Notes: generated from the sequence alone by a model not told the origin. Positions 12,201-22,796 are shown, counted from the stretch's first letter. The stretch is 64,000 bases of DNA from Escallonia rubra (GCA_033065855.1 JAVXUO010000192.1:124001-188000), one strand, 5' to 3'. Numbers and translations are program-made.

Positions 12201-13770
12201 CTGCAATTGAATTATATGATAACACTAAAATCAGCTTAAATGCACATATCTCATATAAGGGCCAAAAGTTACTTGAAGCAGATGAGGAAGAGACTGAGAG
12301 AGGTTGAGTAAGTACTTGCATAAGTGTAACAATGAGTCAAAGCAAAACAGACTAGGCTAGTACTTTCTCACACTTTACAATCACAATTCAAGTTTTAAGA
12401 CTAAAATAGGCGGTTAGTTTCAACTTACACTTACAGAAAATAATAAGTTCAGACTGGCTTATAATTGGGTTATTCACTCACTTGCTTATAACTCCTAGCC
12501 ATCTTAAGACTAACAGGCCAATTCCAGGGCACATCGCAGCAACTTTGGTCAGTCATTGGACGATTAAATCTGGGGGTGAGGCCGCAAACCCGTTGGATGG
12601 CATCATAGCACTAGGCAGTAGGTTTGTAAATTAGTAATTTTGATTGTTAGAGTTTCTTGCATGAGATAGACATGTCTCTTTCCTTTGTAGACAATAAAAG
12701 GTACACATGGGACTCAAGAAGTCCAGTGACTTTGAGGTTCAAGAAACAAAGGAACTAAGTTTCAGGAATTCAGGTTAATTGTGCTCTTTATGTGTGCCAT
12801 TGCAAAATTAAGTGGCAGAAATCTTTACTCATTTTGCATACTGAATGTAGTATAGTATGTTTCATTCATTTGACACACAATAAGAAACAATAACGACTTC
12901 CAATTTAAAGTGTGGCATCCAACATTCTAATTTTCGATGTAGAGTGACCAATTTTCATTTCCCAATCCAACAAACTAAAAAAGAAAGCAAAGAAAAAGTT
13001 AAGTTTACAGTGTTACACATAATTCATATACAAAAGATATTAAAACCCCATTTACAAGCAATTAATGTGCGATTGTGGTCAGAGCATGGCTCTTACTGTG
13101 GATTTGGGACAAGTTGCCAACATGAAAGGTTTATATGAACTATATGTCCCTCACAGAAGATATCTATTCCACATGAAAATGATTCAGCCAACACAGAGCA
13201 GCTGCTGGGTGCTTATTATTCTATTCCATAGGTTAATTAAAATAATGTGTGTGTGTGAGAGAGAGAGAGAGAAACCTGCCGGGTGTAGCACTGAGCAGCT
13301 ACTTCAATTGAGCAGCGGAGCAGCAGGGCAAAGAGGAGCAACAATAGTGGTGGTTGAAGCAGCGGCAGCGACTGGAGCAGCAAACGGCCGACAGAGACGG
13401 GAGATGCGAAGGCGATGACCAGAGTAAAGGATGGAAGAGTGGCGAGGGGTGACCGTGTGAGACTGAGAGCTGTGATCGTGAGTCGTGAAAACTGATTTGG
13501 GGATTTTTGTAGCTAGGTTTTATCTTTTAGTCTTTAAATATTTTGTTTTGACTTGGTAAAGACAAAAAAGAAAAAAAAATGCTAAAAGAGAAATTGACAA
13601 CCCACATGAAGACACAAAGTCAAATCGAACAGCTACAGTTCATGCTCCTAGCTTCGCGCCTCCATCGCTGCTACAAACCAGGGCACACGAGGCGCGCACC
13701 TAGGCCTAGGCGAGGCGATGTGTGAGCCTAGCTGTGCCTTGCACCTAGGCGCACACTTTTTATAACACTG
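9287..13770 (-). mobile_element. hAT DNA transposon (4.5 kb), non-functional
   Basis: The ends CAGAGTTATTAAAGGTGC (left) and, in inverse, CAGTGTTATAAAAAGTGTGC (right) form the terminal inverted repeats. Both lead into 'cctaggcg'-rich subterminal repeats (9300-9385 and 13,675-13,760), as hAT elements have. The flanking 8-mers cttgttgc (9279-9286) and gttgttgt (13,771-13,778) match at 6 of 8 positions, fitting an aged 8-bp target duplication. A decayed minus-strand transposase gene fills the middle. An AG microsatellite lies at about 13,257-13,275. It is inserted into the minisatellite core of copy B. Confidence 0.85.
9600..12192 (-). pseudogene. hAT transposase, pseudogene
   Basis: Read on the minus strand, the start MSTPSTDTKDPT lies at 12,192. 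It is followed by a BED-type zinc finger (C..C, then GIYRHKQH, about 12,130-12,045), then the RNase H-like DDE region with CDGWKDKKERTL (about 11,475) and VVTDSGSNNVKA (about 11,290). The latter two carry the expected acidic residues. The block HLFWIPCAAHCIDL (about 11,110) and a C-terminal hAT dimerisation block starting EWWASYGSSTPHL (about 10,215) follow. An intron of about 130 bases is likely near 11,265-11,135 (GT...ACAG). Breaks seen: a TGA in place of the Trp in the DPTWKYG motif (near 12,160), a one-base shift in a T run just before the BED finger, two stops between the 11,550 and 11,480 blocks, a stop in the dimerisation block, and further shifts near the C-terminus. It cannot make transposase. 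Confidence 0.85.
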
Positions 13771-14403
13771 GTTGTTGTAGGTACCATCATTGATGTCACC
13801 GACACTACTAGTAGTGATGCCCTAATATCTGTCATTACGACCTTTGTCACCATTACTAGACTGCCCACAACCGCCACTAGTATCTCTATCACCATCATTG
13901 GACTACCCCACACTACTATCTTCGACATTGCCACTATTATTATTGTCACCAACGCTAGAAGTGACACCCTAATAACACAACCACCACTACCATCATTACC
14001 TTTACTAGGCTGCTCCACCACTGCCACAGCTACTACCGTCGATGCCACAACACCACCACCATCGATGTTGCCATCACCATCATTGCCACTACTGGCACCC
14101 TAATAACACAACTACCATTACCACCATTAGCAATACTATAAACCACCCAGCCTACCCTGTCGATAATGTGATATCACCGTTACCACTTTCTCCGACTGTG
14201 CGGTTGTACCATCACTTACATTGCGATAAAATCACACACCATTGCTTTCATTACCTTTTCCTCTGTTCTCCAAACAGAAAATAGTAATTATTTTATTTTA
14301 ATTTCCTTTTGGTCCCTACTATAGAATGAAGAAAAATGAATTGAATTTCAAACCCAAATCACAATTTAAAATCCAATTCTTTGAAGAATTGGTTCCAAAA
14401 ATA

Positions 14404-15060
14404 GTACAAAACATAAGAAGGAAATATTTGTGACATTCCATATCGAAAGTGAGATAATATGAGATTGGCCTTATAAGCTCCTACTTAGTATTCCTTCAAA
14501 GAGAGACATTGTCATGTGGTAAGGCTGTAGCCCTGCTGATGTATGACAAGACTTAGAAAAGTTGTATAAGCCTTGAATCTAAACGTAAATTGAATTTTAA
14601 CTTCGATTTGAAGTCACCAGATTAAAATATAGTATGACTTAACAAAATGACAAAATATCAAGAATAAATCAATTCAAAACATGTAGTTTTGGATCCACGC
14701 GCCAAGATATTTCCTATCTACTCAACTTGTTACCTTAAATGATAATGTCAAAAAGTATATTGGAAGTACACCAATCGACATTTTATAATCTTATTTCCTT
14801 TAGACGAGCTCACATTCATTGCAAATTATTATATTTTCTAAATTTTGTTATGGCTTAGAAACTATGTTGGATCCATATATTCAATAATGCTTGTGGTAAA
14901 ACATAAATTAGTAAAATGATAAAAGTCGGGACAAACATACGAATACGAAAAGCGTTTATTGCAATTAAGGCAAAAATAAAGATCAAAACGAAAAATACAC
15001 GCGTCTAATTGGTTAACGGCCACGATTTAACGAGCTATCAATCAAAGCCACCCATTCGTC
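14404..15060. other. Intergenic DNA upstream of the snoRNA cluster
   Basis: AT-rich, no gene recognised. A TRIM-like motif fragment lies at about 14,437-14,560 (see 7989-8777). The last part grades into the promoter of the U14 cluster. Confidence 0.5.
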
Positions 15061-15103
15061 TGACCTAGATTGTTCGTCCAAATGCGCAGCCCCAGAACCT
15101 CTA

Positions 15104-15179
15104 AAACCCTAATGCCCCTCGCTTCTATATAATCAGAGTTCTCTCCTACAATCTGTTTACAGTTGCCCCAAAACCCTAA
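15104..15179 (+). promoter_or_regulatory. Promoter of U14 snoRNA cluster: two telo-boxes and a TATA box
   Basis: The telo-box AAACCCTAA occurs at 15,104-15,112 and again at 15,171-15,179. TATATAA at 15,126-15,132 lies between them, so transcription would start near 15,155-15,165. Telo-box plus TATA is a known arrangement in plant snoRNA and ribosomal-protein genes. The first U14 copy follows about 290 bases downstream. Assignment to the cluster is inferred from position. Confidence 0.65.
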
Positions 15180-15448
15180 TACTCGTCGCCATATATCTCT
15201 CTATACGCCAGTCGATTACAGTCAATTGGTGTGATTTGAACCACAGTTTCTGGTAGTATTTGGTGGCGTGTTTGTTTGTCTGTTCGTTCGTTTATAGACA
15301 CATCTACCATAGACTTCAGATAGTACTGTAGATTGAATGTTTGCTTGTTAGGTTATATGGTTTGATATTACATATGCCTGAGCATGTAAGTGCAGTGAAC
15401 TTTCAGGGGTTTTCTTTTTGGTGCCGAAAAATGAGTTGAATGTGGCTT

Positions 15449-15572
15449 CAATGATGACAAATCCAAAAGGCTTGTTTCTCAGAAACATTCGCAGTGGCCG
15501 CCTAAAGCTTTCGCCTTTCGCCGGGCTTGAGAGCTAATGCTGCTCCATTCCTTCCTTGGATGTCTGAGACAT
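15449..15572 (+). ncRNA. U14: U14 C/D-box snoRNA, copy 1
   Basis: Box C (ATGATGA, 15,451-15,457) and box D (CTGA, 15,564-15,567) lie 117 bases apart end to end. Between them are the two 18S-pairing domains that define U14: AACATTCGCAG after box C, and CCTTGGATGT immediately before box D. In the known family, domain A assists 18S rRNA processing and domain B guides 2'-O-methylation. This copy is close to the family consensus. The strand follows box order. A short protein-like frame across it is coincidental. Confidence 0.9.
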
Positions 15573-16073
15573 TCACTTATTTGCAATTTGTTCTACGTTG
15601 ATTTGCCCTTTGACTTTGTGTGAATACCTTAGGTTTATTACCACGTAAAGATCAAATTGAATTTAAATAGCTATTATAGATTAGAGAAGTACCCTTTGAC
15701 AAGTTGAGCTAGGGTAAAAACAATGAGTGAAGTCAACATCTGCATGTACTAAATCTATCCTACACATTCGAAAAAGGCAATTTGTAGGAAATCCAAGAAC
15801 GCAGGGGGTAATTCTTTGGGGGACTGTCTGCCCCTTCGGCACAATCACATAATTGCTGCAGGGAAGAACTAGTGTCCCCTGATATGCAATTCTCATCCAT
15901 CCTATCACTTTGTCAGCAATGGGTCTGTGCATTGCTGATCATTTCTGGATGGAATATCTCCACCCCCTTCTAATTTTTCTGAATTCTCTGAGTTTGAAGT
16001 GCTGAATTTTATTGGGCTGGCTTATTTGTGTTTAGGTAACTTCTTTGATTGGATTGTTTCTTTTGGATTATTA

Positions 16074-16197
16074 TGTTGATGATGACAAATCCAAAGGCTT
16101 GTTTCTCAAAACATTCGCAGTGGCCGCCTAAAGCTTTCGCCTTTCGCCGGGCTTGAGAGCTAGTGCTGCTTTTATCCTTCCTTGGATGTCTGAAACC
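16074..16197 (+). ncRNA. U14: U14 C/D-box snoRNA, copy 2
   Basis: Box C (TGATGATGA, 16,077-16,085), domain A (ACATTCGCAG at 16,111-16,120), domain B (CCTTGGATGT) and box D (CTGA, 16,190-16,193) all keep the same spacing as copy 1. The body is nearly identical to copy 1 with a few substitutions, while the flanks are unrelated. It should be released from the same precursor as copy 1 if the cluster is transcribed from 15.16 kb. Confidence 0.9.
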
Positions 16198-16509
16198 AAA
16201 TCCGTTTGATTGCTTTTCATTGATGTCAAGTTGTTACTAATATTTCTGCTTAGTGAACTTCTTTTTCACCACAATTTAGTGTGATGTTCTCTTCCCATGA
16301 TAGGGAGATTTCTTGATTACTCATTTAAACTTGAGTAAAAAACTTGTTACTATGTTGGCGTGGATAGGCAGTTGGACAAGGCAATCTAATATGGTGAAAT
16401 CCTTGTCGTGGTTTCAAAATTCAAACCGAATTTTTATGCTTGAGAATGATGCCTTATAGTTGTTATTACTTTAAGGATATGCAGGAGCATGCTTTTGAGT
16501 GCCATACTT

Positions 16510-16610
16510 CAGTGCAGTAATGAGATCTTACTTACATGAAATTAGCCTTGATAGTCTGTTTGACAAGTGGTCTATGGCTAGTGATCAGGCCTTTGCATTT
16601 CTGGATTGGG
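16510..16610 (+). repeat. Segment duplicated between U14 copies (first copy)
   Basis: The stretch starting GTGCAGTAATGAGATCTTAC recurs with substitutions at 19,140-19,225. Each copy lies between U14 units. This shows that the U14 cluster grew by duplication of snoRNA plus flank before the LTR-like element landed. Confidence 0.75.
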
Positions 16611-16697
16611 GATAGGGTTAGTGATGTAGAACGAGAAGGGTAGAACAGAATCCCGGATCCATATTGCTATTCTTAGATAGCTTTATTGACACAAATA

Positions 16698-19127
16698 TGT
16701 CACGCCCCCAAAACGGAAGCCGTGACTGAAATCAAATTTCCGTTATACCGTTATAATTCTGGTGACACAGGTATAAACAGAGCAACTAAATCCTTTAAAA
16801 TAAGATATCTCCATAAAACAAAAGTCTGGTACAATCCAATATCTGAATAATCCCTTACAAAATCATCTACAAAACGCAGCGGCTAAAACAAATTACACTG
16901 AGTCAATTCTATCAAATTACCCACATCCGGGTAAAGATCTCAAACTAAAGCTACAAAGTTGAACCAACTAAAACAAATGTCTCAAACTCCAACGCTGTTA
17001 CAAAGATCCTTAGTCACTTTCTTTAACCTGTGGCAAGGGGCAAGGAAGAGTGAAAGGGTGAGCTCAAATAGCTCAGTAAGGTACAAAAACGACAAGATAT
17101 CAAAGCAAAAACTAACAGAGTCGAATGACAATACTTGATGGAAATTGGCAAACCAAATTCTCATATCAAATGACAAAACAAACGTGATTAAGCATTAACC
17201 ATAAACATATTTATAATATGCTGGGAACGCTACACAACAAAAGTATACGATGACTATGTTGGTCATAAGACCCAAACGTCGAACCAAACGTACAAACATC
17301 AAACGTGCGCTACCGGTAGCATGCTAAGCATCTATTAATCGCCAGCATATAATCAAACGTGTGTCCAAAGGACCCTCTCAAATTTGAGAGTTGTTCAAAC
17401 ATAGTCATTAGCCATCGTCAATTGACGAGTACCGTAAGAAAGGTTCAACGAGATTAAAGCCACTTAACTCTGAAATTTGATTGAACGGGATACGCTAACA
17501 GAAGTAGTACAAAAATACGAAAGATAGCAAAATGTTGCCAATTTGGCAGTGTACCCAATAAATGGCAAAGCACAGAGTGTTTAAGCAATGACAACAGAAC
17601 ACTAACCGGACCGCAATGGAAATAAACAAACCATGAAGAGATGATTTAGGACAAAGAAGATTACCACCACCTAAAGAAGAACAAGACCTTATTCTGAAGG
17701 TTTGGCTGTACTAGGACTAAAAGAAGACAGGAGACTAAAAGCACTACAGTTATACATATGTAGCAAAAGCACTAGAGTAATTAGAATGCTACTTAGAAAA
17801 TGTACGAAGCCACTAGGAAATTCTGAAGCATTGCGGCAGTCCAATGATTTCAAAGGAATGCTTTGAAGGGAATTAAACTCAAAGCATAGAAATGCACTAG
17901 AACTCAGCTACTAAGCTGTACAGTTGTGGAAAAGAAAAGCATGAAGGCATGTTTACTAACTGAAAACAAAGATTAACACTGCCAAGGAATAAGGCCTTAA
18001 CAATAGTCTACCAGCTGAAAAAGGACAGAGCAGTTTACATGCTGGAAAAGGATTGAGCAATGGTTTTCAAGCTGGAAGAATAAAAACAGAACAACGCTCT
18101 ACAAGCTGAAAAAGAAAACAGAGCCATGTACTATCCTTTAACCAGTAAAGCTTCCCAAGATTTCAAAGGAATCAAAATATGGTTTTGAACCACAAACACC
18201 TGGATTCACCAGAATTAAGGCACCACGGAATTGTTGTAAAAAAAAAAGGCATGAGCTGGGCAAAGAGTAAGATTAAAGAAGACCCATCCAAACTCTTACC
18301 TAATTGGATATGTCACTAAGGAAATCTTTTGGAAAATCAACTAACCATCTAAACATGAATCCACCAGATTAGCGCATAAACAAGGTGCCTAAAAGCCAAA
18401 GAAATGAACCCAAGTCTCCATTTCGGGAATATCAAAATGCTTAGGCAGTGGGGCTCGTCGAATAAAAAAAGATAGAAATTAAAAGGAAGGGCCATCAACA
18501 ATCTATATCCCTGAATAGGAAAGCATTAACATGTTATTGGGTGAGTTTTGCAAATGAATTCTACTACTCCAAAATGGAGCAAACTGCCAGCCATCAGATT
18601 CTCAAGATTAATGATTAGAAAATGCATAGAAAGGCATAAGGACCAACACAGCACTGTGAACAAAAGTTTGAAGTATTCGACAGTCATGGTACCGTGAGTT
18701 ATACGGGAATCATGGCAGATGTAAAAACTGTTCAAAAAGGGAAATCAAAACCCTTGCCACAGCAAAGAGAGGCAAAATCCCTTACCTTAAACGCAAATCA
18801 GCGAAAGCTCAAACCTCCGGCTCTACGCCACTCAATTTACAACGAATTTCTCCAAAACGCAAGAAACTTAGGGCTGAAATGGAGGAGACAATGGAAGAGG
18901 CAGCGAACAGGGAAGAAAAGGGGAGGCTGGAAGAAAAAAAAGAACTATTTATATCAAAGCCCTAATTGGAAAATTACACAAAACCCCTTTAAACTTTATC
19001 CACTTATTCAAAAGGCACCAAAACTTTCCTAATATTAGAAAAAGACCACAAACTTGTTTAATTAGTTATTTACTTATTTATTCATTTTAAAGTGATAGAA
19101 AATTAAAAAAAATATGGGGTATTGACA
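16698..19127 (-). mobile_element. Solo LTR-like insertion (Gypsy-type), inside the U14 cluster
   Basis: The element starts TGTCACGCCCCC and ends GGGGTATTGACA, giving TG...CA termini with a 5-base inverted TGTCA/TGACA. It is flanked by AAATA on the left (16,693-16,697) and AAATA overlapping the last base on the right (19,127-19,131), a 4-5 bp target duplication. Starts like TGTAATACCCC and ends like GGGGCGTGACA are known for plant Gypsy LTRs, which puts this copy on the minus strand. No internal protein domains and no second copy are seen, so a solo LTR (2.43 kb) is the simplest reading. Confidence 0.6.
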
Positions 19128-19139
19128 AATACCATAGCT

Positions 19140-19225
19140 GAGTGCAGTAATTAGATCTTACTTGCACGAGTTTAGCCTTGATAGTCCGTTTGATTCATGC
19201 CTTTGCTATTTTGCTAGGGAATAAA
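19140..19225 (+). repeat. Segment duplicated between U14 copies (second copy)
   Basis: Diverged copy of 16,510-16,610, starting GTGCAGTAATTAGATCTTAC. It lies immediately right of the LTR-like insertion and about 200 bases before U14 copy 3. Confidence 0.75.
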
Positions 19226-19421
19226 GTCACTTTTCATCTGTGTCATATGTTCTTCGTGAAGTGGTCAAGAGCATGATGTACACTGGTAGAAAGAACCTGC
19301 ATCGTCCAGTATTACCATTGAAGTTGGCATTTATTCGGAGCAATCAGATACTAGCCATACAACATTGCTGGCGTTTATGAAATCATGTGTTTGTCTTTTA
19401 TTCACGTTATTTCAAAATGTC

Positions 19422-19545
19422 TGTTGATGATGACAATTCCAAAGGCTTGTTTCTCAAAAACATTCGCAGTGGCCACCTAAAGCTTTCGCCTTCGCCAGGC
19501 TTGAGAGCTAATGCAGCTTTTATCCTTCCTTGGATGTCTGAAACT
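19422..19545 (+). ncRNA. U14: U14 C/D-box snoRNA, copy 3 (distal)
   Basis: Box C (TGATGATGA, about 19,425-19,433), domain A (ACATTCGCAGT, about 19,460-19,470), domain B (CCTTGGATGT) and box D (CTGA, 19,538-19,541) are all intact. It has small changes in the middle (GCCACC for GCCGCC, a one-base loss in the 'ctttcgcc' stretch) that should not affect the 18S-pairing domains. It lies beyond a 2.4 kb LTR-like insertion, about 3.2 kb from copy 2. It may therefore no longer share the precursor and could be silent. Confidence 0.86.
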
Positions 19546-20477
19546 TTCACGTGCACACCCGCACTCTAATTGAATTCGACCCACGCGTGCACACTTTTCT
19601 ATCACGACAGGACGCGGCAGCGGCGGTGGATGCTTTTGTGTGGAATATGTGGGTGCACGCATGTGTATGTTCCCGTTGATGGTTTTGCGGGAAGGCGACG
19701 ATTGATGATTGCTTGGGATGGTGGGCAAGGCATTTCGTGGTGGGCTACAGTGGTGGAGGGTGCAGCTTGTGAAGGGCTGCTGTGGAGATGATAAGAGTTT
19801 TGGTGTGTTCTGATGCTTTGTCGTGGCAATTGGTGGTGTAGTAGGTAAAGGTTGAATTTGTCGAGGGCAAAGGTTGAAGGTGGGGTGGGTGTGTTGAAGG
19901 TTGACGATGGGTATGTTGTAGGGTAAGGGGGGTTCATTACGAAGGATTGTATTGACATTTTTAAAATACCATATGCTGACATAAACAAAAGATACAATTC
20001 AAATGGTGCCATAACAGAAGGGTATATGTGTTATGAATCTTTAAAATTTTGGTCTAAAATGTAACAATTTGAAAAGTAATGGGTTTGATAGTTATTATCC
20101 TCCTCTAACTTCAAAAAGTTCAATAGTATTATCCCTATATATTACATACGCATTGGTCTTTAAGAACTCCCAAGTAAATTAGCAATTTTTCAAGAGGCAA
20201 AGGACACCACATCAGTGACATCGCAGTTTCACTAAGCTGAATTTGACATGGCAAGTCGATCTAAGAAACTATGTCAGATGTACAATCTTCAATAGTGGTA
20301 TCACTTTATTTTACCACCAATACGTAAAATTTCTTGTCATTTCATTGGAATTTTTTATTACTTTTGCAAATTTTAATACAATTTTCATTTACATAGAAAC
20401 TTACTTTACTCTAATTTGATTTGGCAAATAATGTGATTCTTGCTTTAGTTTATCATCTTAAACGTTTGTATCTAACG
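19546..20477. other. Intergenic DNA after U14 copy 3
   Basis: A GT-rich block at 19,560-19,930 carries open frames on both strands but no recognisable domain. The rest is AT-rich. No RNA gene or terminator was recognised. Confidence 0.5.
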
Positions 20478-22796
20478 GTCCGTTTGGAACCAATTCTTTT
20501 AGGATTTGGATTTTAGATTTGGAATTGGATTTGAAATTCAATTCACTTTTTTTTGTTTGGAACGAAAGAATATTTAAATCACGGAATTCTAATTTTGTGT
20601 ATGGAGAACAGAGAAAATGGAAAGGTAATAAATTTTTAGACAATTATATTCTTTGACTTACTATGAAAAATAAATTACGGTAAGTGGTTTCAAGTGTGCT
20701 AGTGCCACCACATGGTGGTGGCAGCATTGCAAGGGGTAGCAACATCGACGGTGGAAGTGGTGGGGTGGTCAAGTGATGGTAGCGGTGGTATTGAAGTGTA
20801 ACAAGGTGTAACTGGTGGTCGTCAACTGGCGCCAATAGTGATGCCGGTGGCAGTAGTGGTGGCAGCAATAATGGTGGTGACGGCGGTGGCAATAGTGATG
20901 TCGGCGGCAGTTATGGTGGTGGCGGTAGCAGTGGTGATGGTGGTGGTGGCGGCAGTAGTGGCGACAATAGTGGTGGCGGCAGTAGCGATGGTAGCATTAT
21001 TGGTGGCTATGGTGGCTGTGGCGGTGACAATGGTGGTGGTGGTTGTGGTGGTGGCGACAGTGGTGGTGGTGGCATTATTGGTGGTTATGGTGGCTGTGGC
21101 GGCGACAGTGGTGGTGGTGGTGGTGGCGGTGGTGATGATGGTGGCAATAGTGGTGGCGGTGGTGGTTGGCAGTAGTGGTGGCAGTAGTGGTGGTCATACT
21201 GGCTGTGGCTAGACCTGGCAAACGGGTATACCCGTCGGGGTACGGGTAAAAACCGATCGGGTCCGGATAAAAACGGGTCGGGTAAATTTTACCCGATTTT
21301 TTCCGGGTAGACTTTTCCTGGATCCGTACCCTACCCAGACGGGTAGGGTATTACCCGCGGGTAAAACATTAAATTTTACAATTTTTTTGAAACAAATATT
21401 AATTCCTTCTTAAATGTTTTCTTCTCCTTCCTTTCTTCTTTTATTACACAAAATCAGATCTTCAACATTGCTAATTACTACAATAATCAATCTCCATTAT
21501 GATCTATTACACAACAAACATAAAATCAAGATCAGGAATCAGGAATCATGAATATACAAATATAGGACTAGGAAAAAAATTCAAGATCAGTAGATCTAGT
21601 GGCGACGGTCAACCATAGATCGATATTGCCGATTACAATAATCGATCACCATTAACATCTATTACACAACGTCGACAAAATCAAGATCAGGATTCTTGAA
21701 GAAACAAAAAAAAAACGGAAACAAATAAATACAAGGTCACGATTCTTGAATAAAGAAAATAAAACAAAAACAAAATACAAGATCAGTGATCTTGTGGCGA
21801 CGATCAACACTCAACAATAGATCTGGCGAAGGAGAGAAGATCGGCGACGGAGAGAAGGTCGGCGACGGAGCACGGAGAAACGATCGGCGACGAAGAGACG
21901 AAGGCTTATGGTCGGTCACTCGATCGGTGGCTGCGGTATCAGATTGACGGAGTGAAGGCATGAACGGTAGTGGTGGACTGGTGGTAGATCTCGAACGAGC
22001 GGCGGCGGCATGAGAAGTGAGAAGAAGGGTGAAGACTGAAGAAAAATGAAAGTGAGAGGCTTTAGGGCACAAATGGCTATATTTATAGTTTGAAAAACGG
22101 GCAAACCCGGGTAACCCGTAAACCGATCCGAACCGACCCGAAAATTACGGGTCGGTTCGGGTACGGGTCTGATTTTCACGGGTAGTAAATATTGGTACCC
22201 GTACCCGGGTTTTTTGCCCGGGTACGGTTCGGGTAACGGGTACGGATACTTTTTTGCCAGGTCTAACTGTGGCGATGGCAGTGGTGGTGGGGGATGCAGT
22301 GGCGGTGGTGGTGGCAGCGATAGTGGTAGTTGTGGCAGTATTGGCGGTGATGGTGGTGGTGGCGGTGGTGGTGGCAGTAGTGTTAGCAGTGGTTGTGGCG
22401 GCAACAACAATGGTAGTGGTGGCGGCGGTGGTGGTGGCGACAGAGTGGTTGTAGCAGTAGTGATGGTAGTAATGGTGCCGGTGGTGGTGGTGGCAGTAGT
22501 GGTGGTGGTGGTGGTAAAAGTGGTATGGCGGTAGCGGCAATGAAGATGGTGGTGGTTGGTTCATTGTTGAAGAGATCTAGAAAAAATGGTAAGATAGATA
22601 AATAATTACTTTTAATTCAAGTAAATCGAAATCCAATGAAATCCGACCATTTTTCATCGGATTTCACACTATAGAAACAAATCCAGTCAAATCCCATGAA
22701 ATTTAATTCCAATTCCTTTTTTTAATGTTCCAAACAACAAAATTTGAGAATTTGAAATGAAATTTCATCAATTCCATGGTTCCAAATACAACTTTA
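20478..22796 (+). mobile_element. Foldback/MITE-like element with minisatellite core (copy A), split by a hAT MITE
   Basis: The left end GGTCCGTTTGGAACCAATTC pairs with the right end, which reads GTTGTATTTGGAACCATGG on the other strand. Subterminal tracts of 'ggattt' repeats follow on each side. The core (20,700-21,209 and 22,266-22,560) is a GGTGGC minisatellite with 3-base periodicity. Without the inserted MITE it is about 1.25 kb and matches copy B (8778-14,403) end to end in reverse orientation. Long Val/Ala- or Gly-rich frames across the core are artefacts of the 3-base period. Confidence 0.7.
21210..22265. mobile_element. hAT MITE nested in the minisatellite core of copy A
   Basis: The perfect terminal inverted repeat TAGACCTGGCAAA / TTTGCCAGGTCTA is typical of plant hAT elements. 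The 8-bp flanks gctgtggc (21,202-21,209) and actgtggc (22,266-22,273) are a target duplication with one mismatch. The subterminal regions are rich in ACCCG/CGGGT on both sides and can fold on each other. Inside, a segment with 'tctattacacaac..atcaagatcagg' is repeated (about 21,474-21,540 and 21,634-21,700), with a third partial copy near 21,735-21,810. No transposase is present. Confidence 0.88.

Larger units (their letters stand above)
8778..14403 (-). mobile_element. Foldback/MITE-like element with minisatellite core (copy B), split by a hAT insertion
   Basis: The right end (14,403 inward, read on the minus strand) has TTTGGAACCAATTCTT followed by repeated 'gga-ttt' motifs. It matches the left end of the element at 20,478. 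The left end (8778-8935) matches that element's right end read in reverse, including the 'gggattt..acttgaa' tract. The core (8960-9286 and 13,771-14,270) is a CCACCA/GGTGGT-type minisatellite. Removing the inserted hAT leaves about 1.14 kb, close to the ~1.25 kb of copy A after removing its own insertion. No coding capacity. The superfamily is not certain. Confidence 0.65.

Noticed and set aside
13257-13275. AG microsatellite as a possible GAGA regulatory element
   Set aside because: It lies inside the hAT transposon and has no gene to serve. Treated as a simple repeat.
19387-19569. 60-codon frame with SKGLFLKNIRSGHLKLSP, also partly present near 15,450 and 16,080
   Set aside because: At first it looked like a repeated exon. 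The conserved positions are box C, box D and the 18S-pairing domains of U14, and the frame is not kept between copies.
20838-21212. Val/Ala-rich frame (and Gly-rich frames at 22,214-22,534)
   Set aside because: These are translations of a GGTGGC minisatellite inside a MITE-like element, not proteins.
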